The notes: a model not told the origin generated them from the letters alone. 5,729 nt of DNA from an uncultured Christensenellaceae bacterium (GCA_934373295.1 CAKROK010000087.1:1-5729), one strand, 5' to 3'. Numbered from the stretch's first letter, positions 1 through 5,554 are shown. Numbers and translations: made by a program.

Positions 1-1
1 C

Positions 2-210
2 TTGAACAGATTAGCGGAGAAGGATGAGGAGGTCGCAGACCTCCTTATGGGAAAGTCTGAAAACCACGGTTTTCAGTGAAAAATTGCAGATGTAAGTTGC
101 TAATCTGAATAATGTCATATGCTCAAACGGTTGATTTGAACATTAATTCGAAGCTTTGCGGAGCAAAGCAACCTATGACTTCAACTTACGCGGGACACTC
201 CCTCTTTCAA
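2..210 (+). ncRNA. Putative complex structured RNA, class unknown
   Basis: Not recognised as a known RNA family. Stems seen: 24-34 with 38-48 (loop GCA; 10 Watson-Crick pairs plus G26-U46); 57-65 with 68-76 (CTGAAAACC/GGTTTTCAG); and a long arm built from 92-99/182-189 (GTAAGTTG/CAACTTAC), 114-119/174-179 (GTCATA/TATGAC), 129-133/169-173 (GGTTG/CAACC) and tip hairpin 153-159/163-169. C169 is claimed by both of the last two, so one would lose a pair. The 3' side of the long arm is nearly continuous, while the 5' side has bulged inserts. A further 9-bp match, 7-15 with 99-107 (CAGATTAGC/GCTAATCTG), would form a pseudoknot with the long arm or replace part of it. A weak 2-6/206-210 pairing (TTGAA/TTCAA) would close the whole. 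G26-U46 and U91-G190 pair only if + is the RNA strand, which is weak strand evidence. The 5' end may lie left of the window. DNA-level hairpins of a transposon end are an alternative. Confidence 0.45.
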
Positions 211-221
211 ACTCAATCTCA

Positions 222-258
222 CAAACAAAAATGCCGCACTGCTTCCCTGCAATGCGGC
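222..258 (-). terminator. Strong intrinsic terminator, - strand
   Basis: Read on the - strand, a 10-bp stem (GCCGCATTGC with GCAGTGCGGC, + positions 249-258 and 233-242) closes the 6-base loop AGGGAA and is followed by ATTTTTGTTTG. One pair is a G-U wobble on the - strand and a C-A mismatch on the + strand, so the structure belongs to a leftward transcript. It lies 223 bases past the CvpA-family stop codon and has its own promoter just upstream, so it probably ends a short transcript or attenuates a leader rather than closing the CvpA operon. Confidence 0.8.
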
Positions 259-321
259 GATCACTTATATTCTTCCCTGTTTGAAAAAACAGAAATCTAA
301 ATCGTTTGTTTAATGTTCAAT
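222..321 (-). ncRNA. Putative small RNA or attenuated leader (about 95-100 nt)
   Basis: This is inferred from a good promoter (328-356) and a strong terminator (222-258) facing the same way with no gene between them. Expected start is near + position 321. The predicted transcript has a hairpin CTGTTT/AAACAG (+ 287-292 with 277-282), an unpaired stretch, then the terminator. The octamer CAGGGAAG occurs twice, once just after the first hairpin (272-279) and once around the terminator loop (242-249), so a purine-rich GGGAA element would be exposed twice. It could be a stand-alone small RNA, or the leader of a gene beyond the left edge. A 27-codon GTG frame (181-264) crosses the terminator and is not convincing. 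Confidence 0.4.
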
Positions 322-327
322 GTATAT

Positions 328-356
328 ATTCTAAACTACAGCAGACGTAATGTCAA
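328..356 (-). promoter_or_regulatory. Sigma-A-type promoter for the left-edge - strand transcript
   Basis: On the - strand there is TTGACA (351-356), a 17-base spacer, then TAGAAT (328-333, five of six matches to TATAAT). The expected start is near 321. It lies downstream of the CvpA operon terminator, so it should start a separate transcript running left. Confidence 0.65.
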
Positions 357-402
357 TAACAATGTCCTATCTTTTGGTTCGATAAATGTTTACAAAGTTT
401 AC

Positions 403-433
403 CTGTTGTCTTAACAGATGTAGCATACTACAT
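403..433. repeat. Two abutting small inverted repeats
   Basis: CTGTT/AACAG (403-407 with 413-417) is followed directly by ATGTAG/CTACAT (418-423 with 428-433, loop CATA). They lie between the CvpA operon terminator and the 328-356 promoter. The function is unknown; they may be a protein-binding site for that promoter or simply AT-rich hairpins. Confidence 0.35.
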
Positions 434-447
434 ATCGTGCGAAATAT

Positions 448-475
448 AATGCCCGTGCCGCATGAGCCGGGCATT
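448..475 (-). terminator. Terminator hairpin of the DUF5711-CvpA operon
   Basis: An 8-bp stem, AATGCCCG (448-455) with CGGGCATT (468-475) and a 12-base loop, begins 5 bases after the CvpA-family stop codon. On the - strand it runs into ATATTTCG, so the U-tract is short and broken. Position and stem strength favour a terminator, but efficiency may be modest. Confidence 0.6.
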
Positions 476-480
476 GTTCT

Positions 481-1188
481 CTAAACCACGCCGGAGACAA
501 ACCGCAGCAGCACGCTTCCCGAATAGAATATCGAGCAGCATGCCGAGCCGTTTATGATATCCGTGATGAACGATACGTTCATGAATAATATGAGCATTAT
601 GGGCACGACCGCGAACAGCATGTACATCGAGAAAAATCCCCTTATAAAGCCGACCGCGCCGCCCAGCGCATAGTCCATGTGTACGAGCTGAGGAGTGGCA
701 TATGCGTATGAAAACGCATTCGTGAGCAGCGTGAAAAGTATCCTCGCTATGATAAATATGATGAGAATCGCGACGATGTTCATTATGACGTTGTATATCG
801 TCATGTCAAAATAATCGCCCAGGGTGGTTATGCCCTTGTCCGCAAACGCCTTGTTGGTGACGTTGTTCGTTATCGCATTTCCAAAGGGGGACGGGAGCTT
901 TGCGTTTTCCACTATATTTTGCAGCTTTTCTGGCGAAATGAGGTCTATGCTCGTCTTTGCCATCTCGACGTCGCCTATCTTCTCCGCACCCTCCATGTAA
1001 AAGCGCAGTGAGGAGAACAGCTCGGACTGCACCAGCCCGCGCGATACGAGCGGATAGAATATGAGCGCGCTTATCCATGAGACGAAAAATCCGCCCAGGT
1101 TCAATAGCGACGGGATAAATCCCCTATACAGCCCGTTTACCGCATAAAGCACTATCAGGCCGATTATTATGATGTCTAAAAAATTCAT
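481..1188 (-). CDS. CvpA-family membrane protein
   Basis: A 235-residue integral membrane protein. Hydrophobic segments lie at about residues 4-20, 31-48, 132-155 and 174-204, with a polar, probably extracytoplasmic or loop region at about 50-130. CvpA-family marks are the N-terminal N-x-x-D start, an R-G pair at 22-23 after the first helix, and the D172...G176-G177...G180...R183-G184 pattern opening the last helix. Family members are linked to colicin V production in Escherichia coli and to envelope-stress tolerance in other bacteria; the molecular activity is not established. The ATG at 1186-1188 is preceded by GAGGT and lies 10 bases after the stop of the DUF5711-like gene, so the two are very probably one transcript. 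The C-terminal 30 residues (SACC, FYSG) are less hydrophobic and unassigned. Family assignment is fairly secure; the function is not. Confidence 0.8.
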   Translation of the reverse strand: MNFLDIIIIGLIVLYAVNGLYRGFIPSLLNLGGFFVSWISALIFYPLVSRGLVQSELFSSLRFYMEGAEKIGDVEMAKTSIDLISPEKLQNIVENAKLPSPFGNAITNNVTNKAFADKGITTLGDYFDMTIYNVIMNIVAILIIFIIARILFTLLTNAFSYAYATPQLVHMDYALGGAVGFIRGFFSMYMLFAVVPIMLILFMNVSFITDIINGSACCSIFYSGSVLLRFVSGVV

Positions 1189-1198
1189 AGCTACCTCG

Positions 1199-2326
1199 TC
1201 ATTCCATTGTTAAGATATACACTTCGTCCTTTGAGCACAGCTCGAGCATGTTCGAGCCCAGCTTTTTGACGGATTCGATCTGCTTGGGCGTTTCGATAGT
1301 GCGTTCAAATTCGCCCGAGAGCTTGTATATGTATACGCTGTCCGTCATTATGCAGTACAGCTTGTTTTGAGAGACGCTCACGCCCTTCATTCCGGAGGGG
1401 AGCTGTATGTTCGTGTCCGTGTCCTGTCCGTCCGTGCGCCCTATCAGCCTCACTGTGAATGATGACGTCAAATCAGAGGCATTGCCCGGTAAAAAGGCGT
1501 ATATATAGCCGTTTTCCGTCACGCAGCTGTCCGCCGCCACGAGGCCGTGTATGGATGATGAATCCGTCTGCTTGCCGAAGTTGTCGTATTCCGCGAGCGT
1601 AGACGTTCCGCAAAGCACCATGTTCGTGTCCCAAAAGCTAACGTCGCTTATGAGCTGGTCCGTCACGTCCACCGTCCCTGTAAGGGACTGCGTCGACGGG
1701 CTTACCGTAGTCACGCGCGATATGGGCGATGTGCCCGTGGTGTCCAGCGTGAGGACGTATAGCAAATCGTTTTGACCGTAAAAGCCGTAGTCGATTATAT
1801 CCGCAGACGAGCTTTCCGAGCGGTATATCTCCGAGCCTTCCCCGTTAAATACGCGGAGGAACTGCCCCTCGTCGGTCGAGGATAAAAGCGCGGCGCAATC
1901 CTGACCGACCTTTGCGCCCTTTGTCTTGATATCCGTCGTGGATAGTGTGTATCTGTGGTCGCCCTGCGCGGTGAGTACCGTCGCCATGTCGGAGGAATAT
2001 ACGCATATCTGCGTGTCGCTCGCGGACAGGTTGACCGCCCCGCTCGTCAGCTTGACGCGCCAAAGCTCCGCGCCCGTCTTATCGGCGCAGTTGAGCGTGC
2101 TGCCCGAAAGATAGAACACGTTTTTATCGTTCACCTCGACCTGCGTCTCGGGCGTGACGGAGAGGGAATAAAAGCTCTCCGCAGAGGCGCCCGTCCCAAA
2201 GATTATCACATACAGCAAAACGCCCACGGCCAAAAACGCCGCCGCGCATATGACGGGTATGAGGTATTGTCTTTTGTTTTTGCGCCGTCTCCTCTCGGAA
2301 AAGGCTCTATCTTTACGAGTCCGCAT
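1199..2326 (-). CDS. DUF5711-like membrane-anchored extracytoplasmic protein
   Basis: A 375-residue protein of unknown function. The first 20 residues are strongly basic (RTRKDR, ERRRRKNKRQ), followed by one hydrophobic helix at about 21-43 and then a long polar domain. This is the pattern of a signal anchor with the C-terminal domain outside the membrane. That domain is rich in Ser, Thr and Asp and in short beta-type strands spaced about every 40 residues, each ending in patterns such as VFYLSG (70-75), ELWRVKL (87-93), IYAFLP (275-280), KLYCIM (322-327) and VYIYKL (331-336). This suggests a beta-propeller of the PQQ/YVTN sort; the fold is inferred by eye. From memory it matches the clostridial DUF5711 family, often seen next to CvpA genes. 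The ATG has GGGAG 8 bases upstream. It is first in a two-gene operon with the CvpA-family gene, so a shared envelope role is plausible but unproven. Confidence 0.7.
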   Translation of the reverse strand: MRTRKDRAFSERRRRKNKRQYLIPVICAAAFLAVGVLLYVIIFGTGASAESFYSLSVTPETQVEVNDKNVFYLSGSTLNCADKTGAELWRVKLTSGAVNLSASDTQICVYSSDMATVLTAQGDHRYTLSTTDIKTKGAKVGQDCAALLSSTDEGQFLRVFNGEGSEIYRSESSSADIIDYGFYGQNDLLYVLTLDTTGTSPISRVTTVSPSTQSLTGTVDVTDQLISDVSFWDTNMVLCGTSTLAEYDNFGKQTDSSSIHGLVAADSCVTENGYIYAFLPGNASDLTSSFTVRLIGRTDGQDTDTNIQLPSGMKGVSVSQNKLYCIMTDSVYIYKLSGEFERTIETPKQIESVKKLGSNMLELCSKDEVYILTME

Positions 2327-2360
2327 TTATTTCACTCCCAATCATCCTGTCGAAAAGTCT

Positions 2361-2401
2361 GTTTTTCAATGTAGTTTTTCAAAAGCAAGTTTTGAAAAAC
2401 T
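2361..2401 (-). promoter_or_regulatory. Inverted and direct GTTTTTCAA repeats in the DUF5711 leader
   Basis: A perfect 12-bp inverted repeat, AGTTTTTCAAAA (2373-2384) and TTTTGAAAAACT (2390-2401), has a 5-base centre. A third copy of the core, GTTTTTCAA, lies at 2361-2369, 13 bases from its direct partner at 2374-2382. In the leftward RNA the first arm could pair with either of two downstream copies, so alternative hairpins are possible. At the DNA level it could be an operator with three half-sites. It lies between the predicted promoter and the start codon. No U-run follows, so it is not a simple terminator. Confidence 0.5.
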
Positions 2402-2501
2402 GTTCTCAGCTTAAAAATAGAATTAATCAACAGCATTTGCTTTTTGAGTCATTTATTTGTCTAAGCATAATCTGCCACAATAATCATCCTGATTACATTA
2501 T

Positions 2502-2529
2502 TTTATAACACATTCGCCCCTGATATCAA
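2502..2529 (-). promoter_or_regulatory. Predicted promoter of the DUF5711-CvpA operon
   Basis: On the - strand there is TTGATA (2524-2529, five of six), a 16-base spacer, then TATAAA (2502-2507, five of six) with TGT directly before the -10 (extended -10). The start would be near 2495, giving a leader of about 170 bases. The -35 lies inside the palindrome at 2515-2542. No better candidate was seen nearer the gene. Confidence 0.5.
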
Positions 2530-2542
2530 GTGTGCAGGGGCG
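2515..2542 (-). terminator. GC-rich hairpin after the aminopeptidase (terminator or operator)
   Basis: CGCCCCTG (2515-2522) pairs with CAGGGGCG (2535-2542) around a 12-base loop. It lies about 50 bases past the aminopeptidase stop. On the - strand it runs into AATGTGTTATAAAA, which is a poor U-tract; on the + strand it runs into TTTAAATG. It is the only GC-rich hairpin between the two operons and so the likeliest terminator, but it also overlaps the -35 element of the next promoter and could instead be a binding site. Confidence 0.45.
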
Positions 2543-2593
2543 TTTAAATGTAAATATTTAGTAGCTTTTTTATGCAAAAGCCGATTTTGTCCG

Positions 2594-3709
2594 CTATTTT
2601 AAGTTATCGGGATTGAGCGGCAAAAGCTCGCTTGGCGTGAAAAGGCCGTCCTTGCGGACGAGTACGTCGTCAAAGTATATCTCCCCGCCGCCGTATTCCG
2701 CGCGCTGTATGAGTACGAGGTCCCAATGCACCGCAGAGCGGTTGCCGTTATCCGCGTCGTCATATGCGCATCCGGGCGTGAAGTGTATCGAGCCGCATAT
2801 CTTTTCGTCAAAGAGTATGTCGCACATGGGCGTTAAAATATACGGATTTACGCCTATAGCGAACTCGCCGACATAGCGCGCGCCCTCGTCCGTATCTAAA
2901 ATTTCGTTTAGCTTGACGTCGTCATTCGCGTATGCGTCGATTATCTTGCCGTCCTTAAACGTCAGGCTGACGTTCTCAAAGCGGCTTCCGTTATAAAACG
3001 ACGGCGCGTTATACGTGATCTTTCCGTTCACGCTGTCCTTTATGGGAGAGGTATAGACCTCGCCGTCCGGGATGTTCATCTCGCCCGCGCAGGGTATCGC
3101 GGTCTGTCCCTTTATGGAGAAGGTGATGTCCGTGTCCGGCGCGGTTATATGCACCTTATCCGTCTTTTGCATTAATTCTTTTAAGGACTGCATCGCGCGT
3201 CCCATCTTTGCGTAGTCTAGACAGCATACGTTAAAATAGAAGTCCTCAAAATCGCGCGTACTCATGGAGTTGAGCTGCGCCATGGACGGGTTGGGATAGC
3301 GCAGGACGCACCACTTCGTTTTCCTCACGCGGATATCCGAATGCACCTTTTCGGAATAGACGGTATTGTATATGCACATGTTTTCCGCAGGCACGCCCGC
3401 ATTTTCCGCACTGTTCTCGTTTCCGCGGAAGGATATATACGCGTCCATGTCCTCCATGCGCGCGGCGTCCCACTTCGCCTGAAGCTCGGCCTGCTCGGGC
3501 GTGAGCTTTTCCAGCCACTGCCGCTGAACCTTTGAGCGGTACATGTGGCAGAAGGGCAGCCCGCCCGCCTCATACGCCGCCTTTATAAGCTCCTCCGCGA
3601 TGATATCCTCGCAGTCAAAAACCTCTATCAATATCTTTTCGCCCGGCTGAAGCCTGCATGAATAGTTTATCAGGTTGTGCGCGAGCTGCGCCATTCTCGG
3701 ATCTGTCAT
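2594..3709 (-). CDS. M29-family aminopeptidase (PepS/AmpS-like metallopeptidase)
   Basis: A 371-residue cytoplasmic peptidase expected to remove N-terminal residues from peptides with a two-metal centre. The ligand pattern known for M29 enzymes can be traced: E217 in the PDGEVYTSP motif, E282 in YVGEFAIG, H309 in SIHFTPG, Y316 in CAYDD, and H328 with D330 in the HWDLV motif. The N-terminal part (about 1-185) holds the family's other domain, opening with LAHNLINYSCRLQPGEK. It is somewhat shorter than the roughly 410 residues of the classic thermophile enzymes, and the gap between Y316 and H328 is short, which fits the compact clostridial type as I recall it. There is no signal peptide. The ATG overlaps the glycosyltransferase stop (ATGA, 3706-3709), with AAAGGA 7 bases upstream, so translation is probably coupled. 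All catalytic residues appear present. Confidence 0.9.
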   Translation of the reverse strand: MTDPRMAQLAHNLINYSCRLQPGEKILIEVFDCEDIIAEELIKAAYEAGGLPFCHMYRSKVQRQWLEKLTPEQAELQAKWDAARMEDMDAYISFRGNENSAENAGVPAENMCIYNTVYSEKVHSDIRVRKTKWCVLRYPNPSMAQLNSMSTRDFEDFYFNVCCLDYAKMGRAMQSLKELMQKTDKVHITAPDTDITFSIKGQTAIPCAGEMNIPDGEVYTSPIKDSVNGKITYNAPSFYNGSRFENVSLTFKDGKIIDAYANDDVKLNEILDTDEGARYVGEFAIGVNPYILTPMCDILFDEKICGSIHFTPGCAYDDADNGNRSAVHWDLVLIQRAEYGGGEIYFDDVLVRKDGLFTPSELLPLNPDNLK

Positions 3710-4620
3710 CTATCTATCCTTTCTTCTATTATATAATTGGGGCGGCCCTTTGCCTCGTCATAAATTCGCGAGATGTACAGCCCCATAACTCCCGCCGCCG
3801 TCAATATGGCGAAAACGAGCATGAACACAAGGCTGAATAATATGTTGAAATAGCTGAGCGTGCCCGTGCAGGTCAAAACTATCGCGACTATCATATATAT
3901 AAATGATAAGACCATGCCGACCGCGCCCATATACAGGGGCAGCTTGAGCGGGATGTCAGAAAACGCGATTATGCCGTCGGACGCCAGCCGCAGCATTTTC
4001 TTCAGGGTGTATTTTGTCTCGCCCGCGGCGCGCTCGTCGCGCTCGTATTCCAGCGCGCACTGCTTATACCCCACCCATGCGCCCATGCCGCGCAAAAAGC
4101 GGTTATGCTCGGGCATACCGTTCATGGTGTTTAATACCTTGCGGTCTATGAGGCGGAAATCGCCCGTATCCTTGGGGATAAAGCCGCCGGAGAGCTTGTC
4201 TAACGTGCGGTAATATGCCCACGCCGTCGCGAGCTTGAACGCACTTTCGCCCTCGCGAGATGCGCGCTTGCCGTACACCACGTCATAGCCCTGCTCCCAT
4301 TTTTCTATCATGAGCGGGATGACCTCGGGCGGGTCCTGAAGGTCCGCGTCGATTATTACGACCGCGTCTCCCTCCGCCGCCGCCATGCCCGCGGATACAG
4401 CCGCCTGATGGCCGAAGTTCCTAGAAAAGCTCAAGACGCTCACGCCCTCGTCCGCCGCCAGTTCGCGCAGTATGTTTAAGGTATCGTCCGCGCTGCCGTC
4501 GTTTATGTATATTATCTGCTTTTCGTAGCCGCCCAGCTCCAGCTCCTTTAAGCGCTCATGCGTAAGGCGGATGACCTCCTGCTCGTTATAGCAGGGGACT
4601 ACGAGTGTTATCTTCTTCAT
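3706..4620 (-). CDS. GT2-family glycosyltransferase, polyprenyl-phosphate type (GtrB/DPM1-like)
   Basis: A 304-residue membrane-anchored enzyme expected to move a sugar from a nucleotide donor to undecaprenyl phosphate on the cytoplasmic face, for later use in the envelope. The GT-A domain covers about 1-225: VPCYNE (8-13), the INDGS donor-site motif (39-43), the metal-binding DADLQDPPE (91-99), TGDFRL (152-157) and the RFLRGM segment (174-179). GETKYTLKKML (200-210) and SDIPLKLPL (221-229) lead into two transmembrane helices at about 230-252 and 258-283, and the tail YDEAKGRPNYIIEE is typical of the family. Length matches the two-helix GtrB, ArnC and YkcC relatives. The ATG has GGGAG 7 bases upstream, and a promoter sits at 4651-4679. 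It is the first gene of an operon with the M29 peptidase. The exact sugar cannot be read from sequence. Confidence 0.9.
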   Translation of the reverse strand: MKKITLVVPCYNEQEVIRLTHERLKELELGGYEKQIIYINDGSADDTLNILRELAADEGVSVLSFSRNFGHQAAVSAGMAAAEGDAVVIIDADLQDPPEVIPLMIEKWEQGYDVVYGKRASREGESAFKLATAWAYYRTLDKLSGGFIPKDTGDFRLIDRKVLNTMNGMPEHNRFLRGMGAWVGYKQCALEYERDERAAGETKYTLKKMLRLASDGIIAFSDIPLKLPLYMGAVGMVLSFIYMIVAIVLTCTGTLSYFNILFSLVFMLVFAILTAAGVMGLYISRIYDEAKGRPNYIIEERIDR

Positions 4621-4650
4621 GTCGTTTCTCCCGAATTCTTATTTTACTAA

Positions 4651-4679
4651 ATTATACCACGTCAAAGAAAATTTATCCA
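4651..4679 (-). promoter_or_regulatory. Promoter of the glycosyltransferase-aminopeptidase operon
   Basis: On the - strand, TGGATA (4674-4679, four of six) is followed after 17 bases by a perfect TATAAT (4651-4656). The start would be near 4644, leaving a leader of about 24 bases with GGGAG at 4628-4632. A TTGACG (4658-4663) just upstream of the -10 is too close to act as its -35. Confidence 0.65.
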
Positions 4680-4709
4680 TACCTGCGGGATGTGAGGAAA
4701 ATTGAGACA

Positions 4710-5022
4710 AAAAGCCGCCGACTATCGCATTTTTTAATTATTCAGTCGCTCAAACGAAAAGCCTCATCCGCACCACAAGAGAGATAATGATGCCAAAACC
4801 CGCCGACTATCGCACATTTTAATTATCCAATCACTCAAAATGAAAAGCCTCATCCGCGCCACAATAGGGATAATGATTCCAAAAGCCGCCGACTATCGCA
4901 TATTTTAAATATCCGCTCACTCAAACGAAAAGCCTCATCCGCGCCACAATAGGGATAATGATTCCAAAAGCCGCCGACAATCACATTTTTTAATTATCCG
5001 CTCATTGAAACGGAAAGCCCTC
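4710..5022. repeat. Tandem array of about 85-bp units, 3.6 copies
   Basis: Units start at AAAAGCCGCCGAC or a variant at 4710, 4795, 4881 and 4966, giving lengths of 85, 86 and 85 and a decayed partial fourth copy. A 52-base block is identical in copies 2-3 and 3-4 (4842-4893 and 4927-4978). Each full unit has GCC(G)CCGACTATCGCA, an AT-rich stretch, then GAAAAGCCTCATCCGC and a GATAATGAT end. The whole period is conserved, with no variable spacer, so it is not CRISPR. Period 85 is not a multiple of three and frames are not kept, so it is not a coding repeat. Copy 2 has ATTATCC (4822-4828) facing GGATAAT (4868-4874), a possible weak hairpin. The array lies just upstream of the glycosyltransferase promoter. 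Confidence 0.85.
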
Positions 5023-5197
5023 TAACGCAAAAATACCTCATCCCACTTCCCTCAAAAGCCCCACGAACACCATTAACTTAATGATATCATTTTAACTCCT
5101 AAACGCCCGACACCCCATAACTAATAAAAACAGCGCAAATACCTCGTTTTTAACAAAACCTCTTTGACAAAATCACCTCCCGATAGCCCGCTTTAGC
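5023..5197. other. Gene-free spacer between two repeat arrays
   Basis: No gene, RNA or promoter was found. It begins with a decayed remnant of the 85-bp unit (ACCTCATCC at 5035-5043). A perfect 12-bp palindrome AATGATATCATT lies at 5080-5091. A TTGACA at 5164-5169 has no -10 at a usable distance on the + strand. Confidence 0.5.
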
Positions 5198-5520
5198 GCG
5201 ATATCGCAAAAAAGCATTGCCCAAATACATTTCCGTAAAATCCGCAGTTGTCAGTATTTTAATTTTGATGTTTTTCAAAGTTAACTGCTTGATGTTGCGA
5301 TAGGACAGATTATTTGTGGGCGGTATTGATGGTCGCATCGCCTTTGCGCGATATGGAATAAGTGCGCCGCTACAAAAATCGCGATTATCAATGTCCGATT
5401 TTTCAAAGTGGACTGTTTGATGTTGCGATAGGGCAAATTATTTGTGGGTGTTATAGATGGACAATCCACTTCTGTGCGATATGGGATAAATGCGTTGGTG
5501 CAAAATCCGCAGTCATCAGC
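5198..5520. repeat. Degenerate tandem array of 128-150 bp units, about 2.5 copies
   Basis: GCGATAT recurs at 5198, 5348 and 5476. Between the first two copies TTTTTCAAAG (5271, 5399), TTGATGTTGCGATAGG (5289, 5417) and TTATTTGTGGG (5310, 5438) all recur at exactly 128 bases; the first copy has about 22 extra bases early in the unit. AAAATCCGCAGT at 5237 recurs at 5502 in the partial third copy. The first unit opens with a palindrome GCGATATCGC. Period 128 is not a multiple of three. Two 62-codon - strand frames (5150-5338 and 5281-5469) share the peptide YRNIKQ only because of this DNA repeat. Confidence 0.75.
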
Positions 5521-5536
5521 GTCTTGACGCTTTTTT
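5518..5536 (+). terminator. Small hairpin plus T-run, possible + strand terminator
   Basis: AGCGT/ACGCT with loop CTTG (5518-5531) is followed by a run of T to 5536. The stem is only 5 bp. If real, it would end any rightward transcript of the 5198-5520 array and insulate the tRNA promoter. No promoter for such a transcript was found. Confidence 0.35.
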
Positions 5537-5554
5537 AAAATGGCTTATTGACAT

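Noticed and set aside
2..79. Open + strand frame from the left edge to TGA at 77-79, ending ...LLMGKSENHGFQ
   Set aside because: It could be the C-terminus of a gene to the left, but only 25 codons are visible, no family is recognised, and most of it lies in two perfect hairpins that are better explained as RNA or DNA structure. DNA to the left would settle it.
192..202. GGGA-CAC-TCCC hairpin, compared on the - strand with a T-box antiterminator
   Set aside because: The conserved T-box sequence is not matched, and the nearby terminator lies upstream of it rather than downstream.
181..264. 27-codon - strand GTG frame preceded by AGGGAAG
   Set aside because: The spacing is acceptable for a ribosome site, but the frame crosses a strong intrinsic terminator and matches nothing known. 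A leader peptide cannot be excluded.
112..300. 62-codon + strand frame
   Set aside because: There is no Shine-Dalgarno sequence, and it runs through the long RNA arm and the - strand terminator. The residue pattern is unlike a folded protein.
1955..2374. 139-codon + strand frame and other frames opposite the four genes
   Set aside because: They are antisense or out-of-frame to well-supported genes, in G+C-rich coding DNA where long shadow frames are expected.
2564..2581. GCTTTT/AAAAGC hairpin right after the aminopeptidase stop as the operon terminator
   Set aside because: The stem is only 6 bp, mostly A-T, and no U-run follows on the - strand.
4710..5022. CRISPR array
   Set aside because: The full 85-bp period is conserved, with no unique spacers and no cas gene in the window.
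5150..5469. Two - strand frames of 62 codons sharing YRNIKQ
   Set aside because: The shared peptide follows from the 128-bp DNA repeat. The frames overlap, differ outside the repeat and lack clear ribosome sites.
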